From Candidatus Abawacabacteria bacterium RBG_16_42_10 (GTDB taxonomy: Bacteria > Patescibacteriota > Gracilibacteria > RBG-16-42-10): a DNA stretch of 39,957 nt. The stretch spans positions 40,835 through 80,791 of the forward strand of contig MEWR01000014.1 in assembly GCA_001773455.1 (NCBI GenBank), in the 5' to 3' direction. The notes under the pieces are model-generated. The model saw only the letters and a program-made list of their open reading frames with translations. It made no database searches and was not told the DNA's origin. This document shows, piece after piece, positions 38,845 through 39,957 of the stretch. The first letter of the stretch is position 1. Every line of letters starts with the position of its first letter. Both the position numbers and the translations under genes were made by a program.

Positions 38845-38876
38845 AACTTAGAATTTAGAACTTTGAACTTAAATTT
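38837..38876 (+). repeat. Heptad repeat array C, overlapping both convergent stop codons
   Basis: CAACT TAGAACT TAGAATT TAGAACT TTGAACT TAAATTT; NYN stop TAG 38842-38844 and minus-gene stop (tta 38875-38877). Confidence 0.85.
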
Positions 38877-39681
38877 ACATAACCCTCACCGAGCCGCGCC
38901 AACGAAGGAAAAGGTACCCAACAGCAGGACCAGCGAAGTTCAAGAACACCCGATCAAGGTTCCAAAAACCAAACGCCACGAGGGAACTCTCTGTGAGATT
39001 CTTAGCATTTAAGGCAGTCCAATTTTCTTTATCGATAGGTTTGCCTGCTTGTAAGCTACACATCATTAAAGCTAAGTAGGTTCTCGCATCGTTAATCACA
39101 TCTACGCCCTGTCCTTCATATTTCTTGACCCAGGCTTTAGCTCGTTGGTAATTCGTGCCTCTAATAGCTTCATCAGCTTTTACATCGCGAACACCAGTGA
39201 CAATTGCTACTTCCCAAGCATCGGTAGCTTCTGGTTTACCACCACTCCACAAATCATCATTTCCAAATTTGTAATTAGTAGTCTCATGTTTTTGGCCTGG
39301 TACCTTATGAGCATCAATAGCCTCTACCATAGTCTGACGACTGACAGGAGGTACAATCACTAAGGCGGGTTCTTCAAGCTTACGTACCCTCTTAAGGACT
39401 TCAGGTGCTAATTCGGCCAACACCAATTCCCATGTAGGCATGCCCTCAAGAGAAATCTTGTATGCCTTCAAAGTATCTAGCATTATATTATATTGACCCG
39501 CCAAAGTTTCAATCTGTTCTCGCTCTTCTTTTGACCATTTTATGTGTGACACATTTGCCGGTACTCGATACGACCCAACAGCCAACATCTCTCGACGTAT
39601 CTCTGCTCGTTGCCTTTCCTCTTCTGAAGACCTGCGTGTCATATTCGACAATTTCTCCTTCATCCTTTCCAGCAAACCCAT
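38875..39681 (-). CDS. Hypothetical protein (268 aa)
   Basis: Long open frame, no competing ORF. Confidence 0.75.
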   Translation of the reverse strand: MGLLERMKEKLSNMTRRSSEEERQRAEIRREMLAVGSYRVPANVSHIKWSKEEREQIETLAGQYNIMLDTLKAYKISLEGMPTWELVLAELAPEVLKRVRKLEEPALVIVPPVSRQTMVEAIDAHKVPGQKHETTNYKFGNDDLWSGGKPEATDAWEVAIVTGVRDVKADEAIRGTNYQRAKAWVKKYEGQGVDVINDARTYLALMMCSLQAGKPIDKENWTALNAKNLTESSLVAFGFWNLDRVFLNFAGPAVGYLFLRWRGSVRVM

Positions 39682-39774
39682 GGTGAATATTATTTATTCT
39701 CCTAATTGTATCATATTTCATTACAAGTCATTCTAAATACCGCTCCCTGGCATTGTCTCATAGAAAGATCTTTC

Positions 39775-39794
39775 CCCTGAAGCAAGTTCAGGGC
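39775..39794. repeat. REP-like hairpin CCCTGAA-AGCAAG-TTCAGGG within a GC-rich intergenic repeat cluster
   Basis: Direct reading; followed by GGCCGCCTACGGCTACGCCC and later CCCTTCGGCTTCGCTCAGGG. Confidence 0.65.
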
Positions 39795-39826
39795 CGCCTA
39801 CGGCTACGCCCAAGATGACAGAATAT

Positions 39827-39860
39827 TTAACTTAGAACTTTGAACTTAGAATTTAGAACC
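39827..39860 (+). repeat. Heptad repeat array D
   Basis: TTTAACT TAGAACT TTGAACT TAGAATT TAGAAC, directly followed by CCCTTCGGCTTCGCTCAGGG. Confidence 0.85.
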
Positions 39861-39957
39861 CTTCGGCTTCGCTCAGGGCAGGCTGCATAACCTCAGATAC
39901 ATATTGGACTGCATGAGGCCCTAGGCCTATGGCATTCTTTCATCACATTCATTGCAG

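Noticed and set aside
38837-38876. CRISPR array
   Set aside because: Unit is 7 bp with no spacers and no cas genes are present

Overview
The 40-kb window is AT-rich, gene-dense bacterial chromosome. The small, simplified gene set is compatible with a Patescibacteria/CPR-like genome, but that placement is inference only. UGA is used as a normal stop. Recognisable genes include folD, trxA, miaA, miaB, a vapBC-like PIN toxin-antitoxin pair, serS, an SbcC/Rad50-like ATPase, a 1985-aa alpha-2-macroglobulin (A2M) family protein, a CsaB-like polysaccharide pyruvyltransferase, a 3D-domain/PG-binding wall protein, rpoB-rpoC-rpsL-rpsG, a NYN-domain nuclease, an SLH/DUF11 surface protein, one tRNA-Arg(GCG), and a tightly overlapping five-gene minus-strand operon (GMC-like oxidoreductase, nucleotidyltransferase-kinase fusion, histidine phosphatase, APH-like kinase, GT2). 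The most unusual observations are: (1) 7-bp tandem-repeat arrays at gene boundaries whose unit and period place stop codons in many or all frames on both strands; (2) a 40-bp identical palindromic element translated in the same frame inside both miaA and miaB, resembling Rickettsia palindromic elements; (3) a multi-helix candidate structured RNA at 11653-11750; (4) interleaved 11-bp and 8-bp inverted repeats at 10522-10571; (5) hairpin-rich leaders before rpoB and rpsL; (6) a CsaB homolog and an SLH-domain protein in the same neighbourhood. All calls come from reading the sequence and the supplied ORFs. No searches or folding programs were run.
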